64,000 nt of DNA from Streptomyces sp. HPF1205 (lineage in GTDB: Bacteria > Actinomycetota > Actinomycetes > Streptomycetales > Streptomycetaceae). The notes beneath the pieces are model-generated. The model was not told where the DNA came from, searched no databases, and worked only from the letters and a program-made list of their open reading frames with translations. The stretch lies in the NCBI RefSeq assembly GCF_020400825.1, contig NZ_JAINVH010000019.1, forward strand, positions 62,001 through 126,000, read 5' to 3'. The translations under genes and the position numbers were made by a program. Shown here one piece after another: positions 8,214-16,400 of this stretch (the first letter of the stretch is position 1; each line of letters starts with the position of its first letter).

Positions 8214-8420
8214 TCAGACGTCGAGTCGGCCGTTCCTGACAGCCGACACGAAGGCCGTCCAGCTCGCCCCGGGAAGATGAGGGCCGGGCCTTGCGGGTTC
8301 TTGCTGTCGCGTACGGCCAGGATGCCGTCGAAGTCGTCGCAGACCTCGACGCACGCGCCGCCGTCCTGGTTGCTGTAGCTGCTCTTGCGCCACGTCGCAG
8401 CGTTCAAGTCGATGGAGGGC
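8214..8420 (-). pseudogene. DUF397 protein, frameshifted
   Basis: The minus strand reads DLNAATWRKSSYSNQDGGAC, then VEVCDDFDGILAVRDSKNPQ and GPALIFPG. This is the usual DUF397 sequence of Streptomyces. At the GGGG run (about 8266-8270) the frame slips; one extra base would give ASWTAFVSAVRNGRLDV and a stop at 8214, the normal ending. The N-terminal start is also unclear. DUF397 proteins usually pair with an XRE regulator; the nearest such gene (9280) points the other way. It is either a pseudogene or a sequencing error in a G-run. Confidence 0.65.
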
Positions 8421-8600
8421 GGCCGGGAGTGGGACGCCGTACCGGAGCGGGTGGAGCGCGTCGGTCCCGCGGAGCTGCTGCGGGCCCGGGTCGCCGAGGC
8501 CAACTCCCGCAGCAGTCGCGGGACTCCGGGGTAGCAGCCGGGCGAGGTGCGGCGGTTTCGGGGCAGGCGGACGCCTACGTGAGGGTCGCGCGTGGCATGC

Positions 8601-9164
8601 TCACGGTGGGGTCTCCATCACACGGCGAGCACACCGGGCGAACTTCTCCCGGCTCAGCTCCACCGCGTCGACCGCGTCTTCGAGGCCGGTGCGGTACCCG
8701 CCGTCCGGCACCTCCCCTTCGCGCATCCCGCGGAGCGTCCTTTCGAGGTACGTCCGCAGGGACCGCACGTCCGACCACACGTTCACGGCCTGCGCGGCCA
8801 CGGATTCCGGCCCCATCAGATCGAGCCGCGCCTGTGCCTTGTAGAGGGCGTCCACCGCGGTACCGAGTTCCTCGACGGCTGCGCTCAGGACAGCGGCCGG
8901 AGGCGGGGCGTCCCGCGCGGAGGCCACCTCTGCGTCCTGGTGCGCGACCCTGTGCAGCACGCCGTCGACCGGCTCCGCCGCCGCCATGAACAGCAGGTAC
9001 GCCTCCCGGCGTTCGCTCCGCAGCGCGCGACCGTGATCGACCGTTCCCTGGTCACGTGCCTGCCGCCGAGTGGCCGCATACGTCAGCACCGAGGTGCACA
9101 AGGTACCCACGACGCCCACTCCGGCTCCCGCCAGGGCCGCCCATCCCGGATCCACGCGGTCCAT
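8601..9164 (-). CDS. hypothetical protein with one N-terminal membrane helix
   Basis: This 187-aa protein starts MDRVDPGWAALAGAGVGVVG. Residues about 8-30 form one hydrophobic helix (WAALAGAGVGVVGTLCTSVL), followed by a basic stop and a long charged helical cytoplasmic region, RRQARDQGTVDHGRALRSER and onward. The latter is likely a coiled coil or helical bundle. This layout is common among uncharacterised actinobacterial proteins. It is divergent from the XRE gene at 9280 (115 bp between starts), so they may share regulation. No ribosome site stands out, so the start is uncertain. Confidence 0.6.
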   Translation of the reverse strand: MDRVDPGWAALAGAGVGVVGTLCTSVLTYAATRRQARDQGTVDHGRALRSERREAYLLFMAAAEPVDGVLHRVAHQDAEVASARDAPPPAAVLSAAVEELGTAVDALYKAQARLDLMGPESVAAQAVNVWSDVRSLRTYLERTLRGMREGEVPDGGYRTGLEDAVDAVELSREKFARCARRVMETPP

Positions 9165-9279
9165 GGTCCTGCGGTATCCGGCCGGGCGCATCCTTTTCCC
9201 CGGATCCTCACCCCTCCTAGACTGGAGGGACAAATGTCACACATGGGTGATCGCGGGCCATGGCTTGGAGGACACACAG

Positions 9280-10533
9280 GTGGCCACAGCAGCACAGGAC
9301 CCGTCGGGCGTCGATCCGGAGGATCCGGCGGAGCGGTTCGCCTCCGAGTTACGAGCCCTCCGCAGCTCCGCAAGCGGCCCGACGTACCGTCAGATGGCCG
9401 CGCGCACCGACCAGTCGCCCAGTGCGCTGTCCAACGCCGCGAAGGGCGGGCGTCTGCCGCCCCTCGACGTCGCCCTGGCCTATGTTGATGCCTGCAACGG
9501 TGATCGCACGGAATGGGAACGACGGTGGCGGGCGGCGAAGGCCGGGCTCGCCGCGGCACCGGCACCGACGTCACCGCCGGAACCGGCACCGAGACGGCGG
9601 TGGGCGGTCGTTGCCGCCGTCGGTGCCGTCGCGCTGGCGCTGTCGGTCGCCGGGGTGGTTCTCGCGGGCGGGCCAGGCCACAAGCCGCCGCCTTCGGACA
9701 CCGCGGACCGCTCCCCCCGCTTCTTCGCCGACGACGATGCCTTCAACCAGCGGCATCCGCATCCCCAACTGGCGCCCGACTCCGCGCGGATGGTCACCGA
9801 CCTGCTCGGCTCGGGCCAGGTCGAGGTGTACAGCGGCACCGCCGGCTTCCGGGTGTACCGGGCCGACGCCGGCACCCCGACGTACGAGATCACCCCGCGG
9901 GAGCACGTCGGTCAGTGGGGGCCCAACCCCTTCGAAGGCGTCGGCTTCCCCTGGGACTCCTCCTGGAAGGCGCCGCCCCCGGACCGCGAGTGGGCGGTGG
10001 TGATCACCCCGGACGGGCGGTCGCTGGAGTGCCTGCGGATCGAGGTGCACGAGGGCAGGCCGAGCTGTGCATGGGGAGCCGTGTCCGACACCCGCGGCTC
10101 GTCGGTCTCCTTGAAGGGACTGGCCACCGGCAGCGGCCTGTCCCGCCTCGCCGGACTGATCACCCGCGCCGATTGGAAGGCCAGCCGCATCGATCACGCC
10201 CTGAGCTTCGGCGCTCCGGACAACAACAGCCGGCCTGTGCTCCCGGCGGTGCAAAGCGACGGCAGGGCACAAGGCCGCTGGAGCGAGGGGCAGTTCATCT
10301 GGCTGGACCCCGCGTACGACATCGACGCCGACACCTCGCTCAAACCGTACGAGCGGATGATCGCGAAGGCGCTGCAGGAGTACGGCGCGTTCGACGTCAA
10401 GAACGCCGGGAGGTTCAGCTTTCTGTCCGAGTACGGATCGAAGCCGCCGGGCAGCGACGACGCCTACCCGCTCCTCACCGACATCAAGTTCGCGGCGTAC
10501 CTGCGGGTGGGCACGATCGCGCCTGCGCCGTAA
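9280..10533 (+). CDS. XRE helix-turn-helix protein with membrane helix and extracellular domain
   Basis: This 417-aa protein starts at a GTG with GGAGG 8 bp upstream. Residues about 20-90 form a helix-turn-helix of the XRE type (TYRQMAARTDQSPSALSNAA, KGGRLPPLDVALAYVDACNG), followed by a proline-rich linker. One membrane helix (WAVVAAVGAVALALSVAGVV) follows, with an extracytoplasmic part of about 280 residues at the C-terminus. A cytoplasmic DNA-binding head fused to an outside domain suggests a membrane-bound sensor-regulator, as in many Streptomyces proteins. The ligand and targets are unknown. Confidence 0.75.
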   Translation: MATAAQDPSGVDPEDPAERFASELRALRSSASGPTYRQMAARTDQSPSALSNAAKGGRLPPLDVALAYVDACNGDRTEWERRWRAAKAGLAAAPAPTSPPEPAPRRRWAVVAAVGAVALALSVAGVVLAGGPGHKPPPSDTADRSPRFFADDDAFNQRHPHPQLAPDSARMVTDLLGSGQVEVYSGTAGFRVYRADAGTPTYEITPREHVGQWGPNPFEGVGFPWDSSWKAPPPDREWAVVITPDGRSLECLRIEVHEGRPSCAWGAVSDTRGSSVSLKGLATGSGLSRLAGLITRADWKASRIDHALSFGAPDNNSRPVLPAVQSDGRAQGRWSEGQFIWLDPAYDIDADTSLKPYERMIAKALQEYGAFDVKNAGRFSFLSEYGSKPPGSDDAYPLLTDIKFAAYLRVGTIAPAP

Positions 10534-11126
10534 GGGCGCGCGGTCGGGGGCCGTCCCGGGCCAGGAGGCTGCGAGGAGTTCTACCTCCGCATCGACGTCG
10601 GCGACGTGCTCCAGGGGTACATTCAGACGCCTACCTTCTATGGCACCGGCTGGACCCGGCACGACTGACCCATCCGGGTCATGTCGACGGGGGCGGGTTC
10701 GTCGGTCAGGCGGCCGAAGCGCTGGGGGTGGCGGGGAGGTGGATCTGCAGCAGGTACCACCACAATGTGTCGGCCTCGCGGCTCCGGCCTTTGACGACGG
10801 CGTAGAGCTGCCGGCCGCCGGTACGGTAGGCGGCCGTCAGGCGGTCGGCCTTGCCCCGCGTACCCCGTCCTTGCCCATGTGTCGCCTGCTGCGGCCGGCC
10901 GGCCATTTCACTGGGGCGCCCCCTGTCACACGCCCAAGGACGGACCTAGGACGAGTCCAGGGCTCGCAAAGCTAGCTTCGCCTCACACCGACCGGCAGCG
11001 CACACACCAGCCCCGGCAGCCGCCGCGTTGTGACGGAAACGCCTGAAGAGCCGTCGCCGTACGGGAGGGCCACGCCGGGGATCTCCCGCTTCACCCCAAG
11101 GAATCCCAAGCCGAGGGAGCGTTCAG
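10534..11126. other. intergenic region with gene fragments
   Basis: 10567-10668 (+) reads CEEFYLRIDVGDVLQGYIQT, then PTFYGTGWTRHD and a stop. It looks like the last 34 codons of a lost gene, with no start or ribosome site. 10706-10906 (-) is an open frame with GGRQLYAVVKGRSREADTLW that might be a small or decayed gene; I could not assign it. The rest holds nothing recognisable apart from the promoter region of the gene at 11127. Confidence 0.4.
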
Positions 11127-12647
11127 TTGAACAACATGAGCCGACGAAGATTCCTGATGACGACATCAGGGGCGCTGGCAGTCACCGCTTTTTCCAGCCT
11201 CGAGTTCACCCAACCGGCCGACGCGGCGTCCGCCACGCTGGGCCTGGACTTCACCACGGGAGGCTCTCCGTCCGCGAGCACGATCGCTTCGGCCGGCTAC
11301 TCCTTCGTCTCCAGGTACCTCAGCGACTACCCGAGCAAGAACCTGACACCGTCCGAGGCGAACTCGTACCGTTCCGCGCACATCGACATCATCGGCAACT
11401 GGGAGAACGACGGCCTCCAGTCGTGGCAGAATTCGCCTCCCGCGACCTCCGCTGCCTACGCCCAAGGGGCATCACACGCCAGAACCGCGCAACAGCAGGC
11501 CGCGGCATGCGGCATGGCGCCGAGCAGGCCGATCTACTTCAGCATCGACTGGGAGATGCCCTCAAGTCAGCAGTCCGCGCTGAACGCGTACTTCGACGGC
11601 GTGGCGTCGGTGATCGGCCTGGCGCAGACCGGCGCATACGGCGGCTACTACCAACTCCAGCGTCTCTTCGGCGCAGGCAAGATCGCCTGGGGCTGGCAAA
11701 CCTATGCGTGGTCCTACGGAAACTGGGATCCGCGCGCCCAGCTCCGCCAGATCCAGAACGGCGTCTACGTCGGCGGGGCCGAGGTCGACAAGGATCAGGC
11801 CATGGCGTCCGACTTCGGCCAGTGGGGCGCCGGCATCGCCCGCCTCGTCGCCGGTGACTTCCGCGACACCGGACACGTCGACGTCGCGGGGATCGACGCG
11901 AACAACAACCTCAAGCTGTACGCGAACGACGGCACCGGCCGCTTGACCGATTCGGGCATCTACATGCTCGGCAGCAACGGAGCCTGGGGCGGATTCAAGC
12001 GACTTGCCGCGGGCTACTTCGTCAATCGCGGCGACTACACACAGCTCGACGTGGCCGGGATCGACGCGAGCAACAACCTCAAGCTGTACACGAACGACGG
12101 CACCGGCCGCTTGACCGATTCGGGCATCTACATGCTCGGCAGCAACGGAGCCTGGGGCGGATTCCGAAGCATTGTCGCCGGCGACTTCCGCAACAGCGGG
12201 CTCAGCGACATCGCCGGGATCGACGCGAACAACAACCTGAAACTGTACACGAACGACGGCACCGGCCGCTTGACCGATTCGGGCATCTACATGCTCGGCA
12301 GCAACGGAGCCTGGGCAGGGTTCCGAACCATCGTGGCCGGCGACTTCCGCAACGCGAGAACCATCGACGTGGCCGGGATCGACGCGAACAACAACCTGAA
12401 ACTGTACGCCAACGACGGCAAGGGCCGTCTGACCGATTCGGGCATCTACATGCTCGGCAGCAACGGAGCCTGGGGCGGATTCCGAAGCATTGTCGCCGGC
12501 GACTTCCGCAACAGCGGGCATACCGACATCGCGGGGATCGACGCGAACAACAACCTGAAGCTCTACGCGAACGACGGCACCGGCCGCTTGACCGATTCGG
12601 GCATCTACATGCTCGGCAGCAACGGAGCCTGGGCAGGGTTCCGCTGA
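11127..12647 (+). CDS. Tat-exported DUF1906 (glycoside hydrolase-like) protein with C-terminal repeats
   Basis: This protein has 506 aa. A twin-arginine signal (SRRRFLMTTSGALAVTAF) is followed by a DUF1906/Rv2525c-like glycoside-hydrolase-like domain (residues about 35-235): LGLDFTTGG, FVSRYLSDYP, PIYFSIDWEM, GAYGGYYQ and WGWQTYAWS. The Asp/Glu in SIDWE would be the catalytic-type acids, and these domains resemble GH25-type muramidases. The C-terminal half is five near-identical repeats of 52-56 aa with DVAGIDANNNLKLY, a propeller-like array. The gene stops exactly at a repeat boundary. It is probably a secreted wall- or glycan-binding enzyme. The next gene (12757) has a different repeat array. 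Confidence 0.75.
   Translation: MNNMSRRRFLMTTSGALAVTAFSSLEFTQPADAASATLGLDFTTGGSPSASTIASAGYSFVSRYLSDYPSKNLTPSEANSYRSAHIDIIGNWENDGLQSWQNSPPATSAAYAQGASHARTAQQQAAACGMAPSRPIYFSIDWEMPSSQQSALNAYFDGVASVIGLAQTGAYGGYYQLQRLFGAGKIAWGWQTYAWSYGNWDPRAQLRQIQNGVYVGGAEVDKDQAMASDFGQWGAGIARLVAGDFRDTGHVDVAGIDANNNLKLYANDGTGRLTDSGIYMLGSNGAWGGFKRLAAGYFVNRGDYTQLDVAGIDASNNLKLYTNDGTGRLTDSGIYMLGSNGAWGGFRSIVAGDFRNSGLSDIAGIDANNNLKLYTNDGTGRLTDSGIYMLGSNGAWAGFRTIVAGDFRNARTIDVAGIDANNNLKLYANDGKGRLTDSGIYMLGSNGAWGGFRSIVAGDFRNSGHTDIAGIDANNNLKLYANDGTGRLTDSGIYMLGSNGAWAGFR
11841..12644 (+). repeat. five tandem coding repeats, 156-168 bp each
   Basis: Units end at about 11999, 12167, 12329, 12485 and 12644. Each encodes VAGDFR...DVAGIDANNNLKLY, then NDGTGRLTDSGIYMLGSNGA and W(G/A)GF. 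Large blocks are identical at nucleotide level between units; the differences cluster in the short variable loop. This points to recent expansion or gene conversion. Confidence 0.85.
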
Positions 12648-12665
12648 CCATGCCGGCCGACTGCC

Positions 12666-12733
12666 GCCACGCCGGTGAACCGTCAGCACGTAGGGACTTC
12701 GTCTTCCGGCGTGGCCCCCTGCCGAAACGGCAG
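12666..12733. terminator. two hairpins between the repeat proteins
   Basis: GCCACGCCGG (12666-12675) pairs with CCGGCGTGGC (12706-12715), and CTGCCG-AAA-CGGCAG lies at 12719-12733. They could terminate the upstream gene or attenuate the downstream one, whose start is 24 bp further on. Confidence 0.45.
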
Positions 12734-12756
12734 CACATCAGTTGATGAAGGGAACC

Positions 12757-14307
12757 ATGAAACACATCCTGCCACTTGGCATGAGCGCTTTGCTCGGGGC
12801 GGTTGGTCTGGCCGTTCTGCCGACCGCGCCGTCGGCGCACGCTGCGACTCCTGCGGTGCGCGCACTCCGTGTGATGCCGCTGGGTGACTCGATCACCGTG
12901 GGCACCGGCAGCGCGACGTGGTCGTCCTATCGTCTCCCGCTGTGGAACCTGGTCGGCGCTCAATCGCGGTACACCGTACGGTATGTGGGTTCCCAAGCCG
13001 GTGGGCAGTTGCCCGATCTCAGCCATGAGGGCCACTCCGGTTACATGATCGACGACATCCGCGCCGGGATCGACCAATGGATCGGCGCAGCGCACCCTGA
13101 TGTCGTCCTGCTGCACATCGGCGTCAACGACCTCGACCGCGGTACGGACCCGACCCACGCTGCCGACCGCCTCAAAACCCTGGTCGACCAGATCTTCGCC
13201 GATGAGCCAGGTGTCGCAGTGATCATGGAGGGAGTGATCCCGACCACCCAGGGGCTGCAGGTCCCACCGTCCGAGTACAACTCCCGGGCTTGGCAGTTGC
13301 AGTCCGTCGAGGCGCAGGCCGGGCACACGTTCCGGTACGTGGACGCGCCCGCGCTGACACCGTCGCAGATGTACGACCGCCTGCATCCCAACGACAGCGG
13401 CTACAGCCTGATGGCCCGGGCCTTCTACACCAGCCTGGACCAGGCTTTCACCGACGGTGCGGTGGTCGGTTCCGCACCGCCGGACGCCGCGAACGACTCG
13501 GGTGGTCTCGGCCGGGTGCGGTATGCGGACTTCGACGGTGACGGAAAGAGCGACTACGTCACGATCAGCAGCAGCGGCGCGGTCAATGTCTGGCTGAACC
13601 GCGGCGGTGACGGCCACGGCGGCTGGCAGTCTCTGGGTCAGGTCGCCGTCGGCGCCACCACAGACCAGACCCGCGTCAGGCTCGCGGACTTCGACGGCGA
13701 CGGCAGGGCCGACTACGCCGTCGTCAACCCGAATGGTTCGATGCAGGTCTACCTCAACCGCGGCGGCGACGGCCACGGCGGCTGGCAGTTCCTCGGCCAG
13801 GTCGCCGTCGGCGCCACCACGGACCAGACCCGCGTGAAGCTCGCGGACTTCGACGGCGACGGCAGGGCCGACTACGCCGTCGTCAACCCGAATGGTTCGA
13901 TGCAGGTCTACCTCAACCGCGGCGGCGACGGCCACGGCGGCTGGCAGTTCCTCGGCCAGGTCGCCGTCGGCGCCACCACAGACCAGACCCGCGTGAAGCT
14001 CGCGGACTTCGACGGCGACGGCAGGGCCGACTACGCCGTCATCCAGACCGACGGCTCCGTGCAGGTCTACCTCAACCGCGGCGGTGACGGCCACGGCGGG
14101 TGGCTGTCACTCGGACAGGTCGCCATTGGTGTCACCACCGACCAGGACCGGATCCAGTTCGCCGACTTCAGCGGCGACGGAAACGCGGACTACATCGACA
14201 CCGACCCCTCGTCCAACTCCGCCGGCGTCTACCTCTGGAACGGCGGTGACGGCCACGGCGGCTGGAACTACCTCGGCCAGGTGGCCGCCGGAGTTCCCAT
14301 CGCCTGA
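12757..14307 (+). CDS. secreted SGNH/GDSL esterase with FG-GAP/VCBS-type repeats
   Basis: This protein is 516 aa. The ATG at 12757 has GAAGGGA upstream. A Sec signal (MKHILPLGMSALLGAVGLAV to AHA-A) leads to an SGNH hydrolase domain (residues about 40-235). Block I is VMPLGDSITVG with the nucleophile Ser, block III is LHIGVNDL with Gly and Asn, and block V is DRLHPNDSGY with Asp and His. The C-terminal half has repeats with the Ca-binding DFDGDGRADYAV signature, like FG-GAP/VCBS propellers. Such enzymes are usually carbohydrate or lipid esterases. The substrate is unknown, but plant-wall enzymes lie nearby. Confidence 0.85.
   Translation: MKHILPLGMSALLGAVGLAVLPTAPSAHAATPAVRALRVMPLGDSITVGTGSATWSSYRLPLWNLVGAQSRYTVRYVGSQAGGQLPDLSHEGHSGYMIDDIRAGIDQWIGAAHPDVVLLHIGVNDLDRGTDPTHAADRLKTLVDQIFADEPGVAVIMEGVIPTTQGLQVPPSEYNSRAWQLQSVEAQAGHTFRYVDAPALTPSQMYDRLHPNDSGYSLMARAFYTSLDQAFTDGAVVGSAPPDAANDSGGLGRVRYADFDGDGKSDYVTISSSGAVNVWLNRGGDGHGGWQSLGQVAVGATTDQTRVRLADFDGDGRADYAVVNPNGSMQVYLNRGGDGHGGWQFLGQVAVGATTDQTRVKLADFDGDGRADYAVVNPNGSMQVYLNRGGDGHGGWQFLGQVAVGATTDQTRVKLADFDGDGRADYAVIQTDGSVQVYLNRGGDGHGGWLSLGQVAIGVTTDQDRIQFADFSGDGNADYIDTDPSSNSAGVYLWNGGDGHGGWNYLGQVAAGVPIA
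13513..14292 (+). repeat. tandem FG-GAP-like coding repeats of about 171 bp
   Basis: Four to five units each encode (R/K)LADFDGDG(R/K)(A/S)DYAV, then QVYLNRGGDGHGGW and LGQVA(V/I)G. The middle units (about 13680-14020) are nearly identical in DNA, again suggesting recent duplication. Confidence 0.8.
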
Positions 14308-14475
14308 CCCCGCCCGCTGCCGCAGCGCCGTCCGAGGATCTCGTCCTCGGGCGGTGATCTGCTGGTAGGCCGGACCGTCCGGCGTGACCGAAGTGGACTG
14401 GCACGGCGTCGACACGGAAGACTGCGGCACCGGGGTCTCCTGATGTCGCTCGGTGATTCAACAGCAACGAGCTGT

Positions 14476-14751
14476 TCAGGAAGCCCCACTCGCATGCGCC
14501 CAGCGGTCCGCGACCACCCGAGTCCAGCCGAAGGTGTGTTCCAGGTCGAATCTGCGCAGGTAGGACCGCCACAGTTGGTCGAACGTGGCCGGGGTCGGCT
14601 CCGGGGCGTGAGGACCACAGCCACAGGGATGCGTTTGAAGGAGTCTTCCATCATCGTGGTGCTCAGCCCGGCGTCGGCCTGCTTCTCCTCGTGCGTGAAG
14701 GGCCCCGGTCGAAGGTCACGACCTGGAAGTCGGTGTCATGTGCTTTGGTCG
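14476..14751 (-). pseudogene. degraded transposase fragments (IS4/IS701-like end)
   Basis: In different minus-strand frames one reads EEKQADAGLSTTMMEDSFKR, then EPTPATFDQLWRSYLRRFDL and EHTFGWTR. The W-x-x-Y-x-R-R-F-x-L-E-H-x-F-x-W pattern is that of the C-terminal part of DDE transposases. The pieces are out of frame and the segment ends in an early stop at 14476, so it is a relic. No intact terminal inverted repeats were found. Confidence 0.6.
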
Positions 14752-15201
14752 TCAGGCCGAACCCGGGCCTGGGAGGAGGTCGACGTCGTCGGCGTGCATC
14801 GGCTCTCCGCAGTGACTGCAGCGCGGGTCGACGTGGCCGATCTGCCCGCAGGCATGGTGGCGGTACAGGACGGGAGGGCCGGCTTCGCCGGCGAGCCAGC
14901 GGTCACCCCATCGCGCCATCACCATGAGCATCTCGACGAGGTCGGCGCCCTTGGCGGTGAGGTGGTACTCGTAGCGGGGGCGGGCGTCGTAGGGCTGCCG
15001 CTCCAGCACACCCTGCTCGACCAGGTGGTTGAGCCGTTCGGTGAGTACCTTGCGGGAAATCCCGAGGTCGGCCTGGATGTGGTCGAAGCGGCACACCCCG
15101 GCCCACACGTCGCGCAGGATCAGCGGCGACCAGGGCTCGCCGATCACGTCCAAGGTGCGCGCGATGGAACACGCCATCTCCCCGAATCGCGTTCGCTGCA
15201 T
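14752..15201 (-). CDS. HxlR family transcriptional regulator
   Basis: This 149-aa protein has a winged helix of HxlR type: CSIARTLDVIGEPWSPLILR (the conserved C and W-x-x-x-I-L-R), FDHIQADLGISRKVLTERLN, and RPRYEYHLTAKG as wing. The C-terminus adds a Cys-rich end (HHACGQIG, CSHCGEPM), which could bind a metal or react with thiol stress. It is divergent from the VOC gene at 15290 with an inverted repeat between. The likely role is a repressor of the VOC/YciI pair, sensing an electrophile or redox change. Confidence 0.85.
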   Translation of the reverse strand: MQRTRFGEMACSIARTLDVIGEPWSPLILRDVWAGVCRFDHIQADLGISRKVLTERLNHLVEQGVLERQPYDARPRYEYHLTAKGADLVEMLMVMARWGDRWLAGEAGPPVLYRHHACGQIGHVDPRCSHCGEPMHADDVDLLPGPGSA

Positions 15202-15222
15202 GACGGGAGTCTAGCAAGTAGG

Positions 15223-15237
15223 GTTCCCTTACGGAAC
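15223..15237. promoter_or_regulatory. HxlR operator candidate
   Basis: GTTCC-CTTAC-GGAAC is a perfect 5-5-5 inverted repeat between the divergent HxlR and VOC genes. It lies 22 bp before the HxlR start. Confidence 0.5.
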
Positions 15238-15289
15238 TGAGGGTGCTACCTTCCTCAGCGTCTCTTGAAGAAACCTCGATAGGGGTCCC

Positions 15290-15733
15290 ATGACATTCGT
15301 AAAGCGCTTCGACCACGTCGGCATCACGGTCGCCGACCTCGACGCCGTGACGGCGTTCTTCGTCAGCCTCGGTCTGGAGGCCGATCGGAAGATGGCCGTC
15401 GAAGGCGAGTTCCTGGACACGGTGATCGGCATGACCGACGCCCGCACGCAGATCGTGATGCTGCGACCGCCCGGCGGAGGTACGACGCTGGAACTCTCCA
15501 GCTTCACGCGGCCGGACCACCTCCCGGGTTCGCCTGCCGCACCGGCCAACGAACTGGGCCTGCGCAACGTCGCCTTCGAGGTGCACGACCTCCAAGCCGC
15601 GGTCGACCACGCCGCAGCCGACGGCTACGGCCTGGTGGGAGGTATCGGCGAATACGAGGGCGTGTGGCGGATGGCCTACGTCCGCGGGCCCGAAGGAATC
15701 ATCGTCTCGCTGGCCGAGCGCATCGAAAAGTAG
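15290..15733 (+). CDS. VOC family (glyoxalase/dioxygenase fold) protein
   Basis: This protein has 147 aa. It has the two beta-alpha-beta-beta-beta halves of the VOC fold: FDHVGITVADLDAVTAFFVS with the first metal His, TTLELSSF, LRNVAFEVHDLQAAVDHAAA, and VWRMAYVRGPEGIIVSLAE with the last Glu. Such proteins act as glyoxalases, fosfomycin-type resistance enzymes or small dioxygenases. It is followed after 9 bp by the YciI-like gene, so they form one operon under the divergent HxlR gene. Confidence 0.85.
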   Translation: MTFVKRFDHVGITVADLDAVTAFFVSLGLEADRKMAVEGEFLDTVIGMTDARTQIVMLRPPGGGTTLELSSFTRPDHLPGSPAAPANELGLRNVAFEVHDLQAAVDHAAADGYGLVGGIGEYEGVWRMAYVRGPEGIIVSLAERIEK

Positions 15734-15742
15734 GGAGACATC

Positions 15743-16081
15743 ATGAGCACGACCGTGACCGACGAACAGATCCGGGCTCTGGCCGCGACCGCGAAGCCCT
15801 ACAGCCTGGCGCTCCTCCAGTGGGGGCCGCAGCGGACCATGGACGGCGCGGACGCGATCGAACTCGAACACCAGCGACGCATGGTGTCGCTGCACGCCGA
15901 GGGGGTGATCGCGATCCTGTGCCCGGTCACCTCCGACACCTTGGCCGGCGTCGCGATCATGACCGTGCCGACCGAGGAAGCCGCGCAGATCATGGCCGGC
16001 GACCCCTGCGTGCGAGCCGGGATGATGCGCTGCGAGGTCCACCCCTGCCACGGCTTCCCCGGAGACGCCCTCCCCGCATGA
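15743..16081 (+). CDS. YciI-like protein
   Basis: This 112-aa protein is preceded by GGGAGA. A ferredoxin-like fold of the YciI/YCII-related type is indicated by YSLALLQWGP, HQRRMVSLHAEGVIAILCPV, and IMTVPTEEAAQIMAGDPCVR, then MRCEVHPCHGF. YciI proteins may be small hydrolases or dehydrochlorinase-like enzymes using a His-Asp pair; the function is not settled. It is in an operon with the VOC gene. Confidence 0.7.
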   Translation: MSTTVTDEQIRALAATAKPYSLALLQWGPQRTMDGADAIELEHQRRMVSLHAEGVIAILCPVTSDTLAGVAIMTVPTEEAAQIMAGDPCVRAGMMRCEVHPCHGFPGDALPA

Positions 16082-16400
16082 ACGATCCCGGCCAGAGCAA
16101 TCTTCTCCGCACCAAGTTCGGCGGGGCCTGTCGCTCAGGCAGGGGGTCGCGGTGCGCTTTCACCGAGCCTGCCCGCCTGAGCAGGCAGCAGAGACCGCGT
16201 TGCACGCAACTGCCCCATGGAACCTTCTGGTTGCCTTCGCCCAGGTCTGGTCATCGTGCACGACCAACACAACGTCCCCGCGCCCGAGGTCACGAACTCA
16301 CTGTTCTGACGGAACGTCATTCCGCTATTACCCAGCTCCGGATGGCGAAAGGGTCAGTTCGGACGTGGGTGGCGTGGCTGCGACGGCTTGTGCCTGATCC
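16082..16400. other. gene-free gap
   Basis: This 319-bp gap lies between the convergent YciI-like and pectinesterase genes. It contains an imperfect inverted repeat around 16126-16192 (GGGCCTGTCGCTCAGGCAGG versus CCTGCCCGCCTGAGCAGGC) that may form a terminator. No coding sequence is supported. Confidence 0.5.

Noticed and set aside
10706..10906. 66-aa minus-strand frame with ADTLWWYLLQIHLP
   Set aside because: No ribosome site or recognisable homology. Mentioned only within the intergenic entry.
12202..14094. Long minus-strand frame opposite the repeat proteins
   Set aside because: It is a mirror of the repeat arrays; the plus-strand genes have signal peptides, motifs and ribosome sites.
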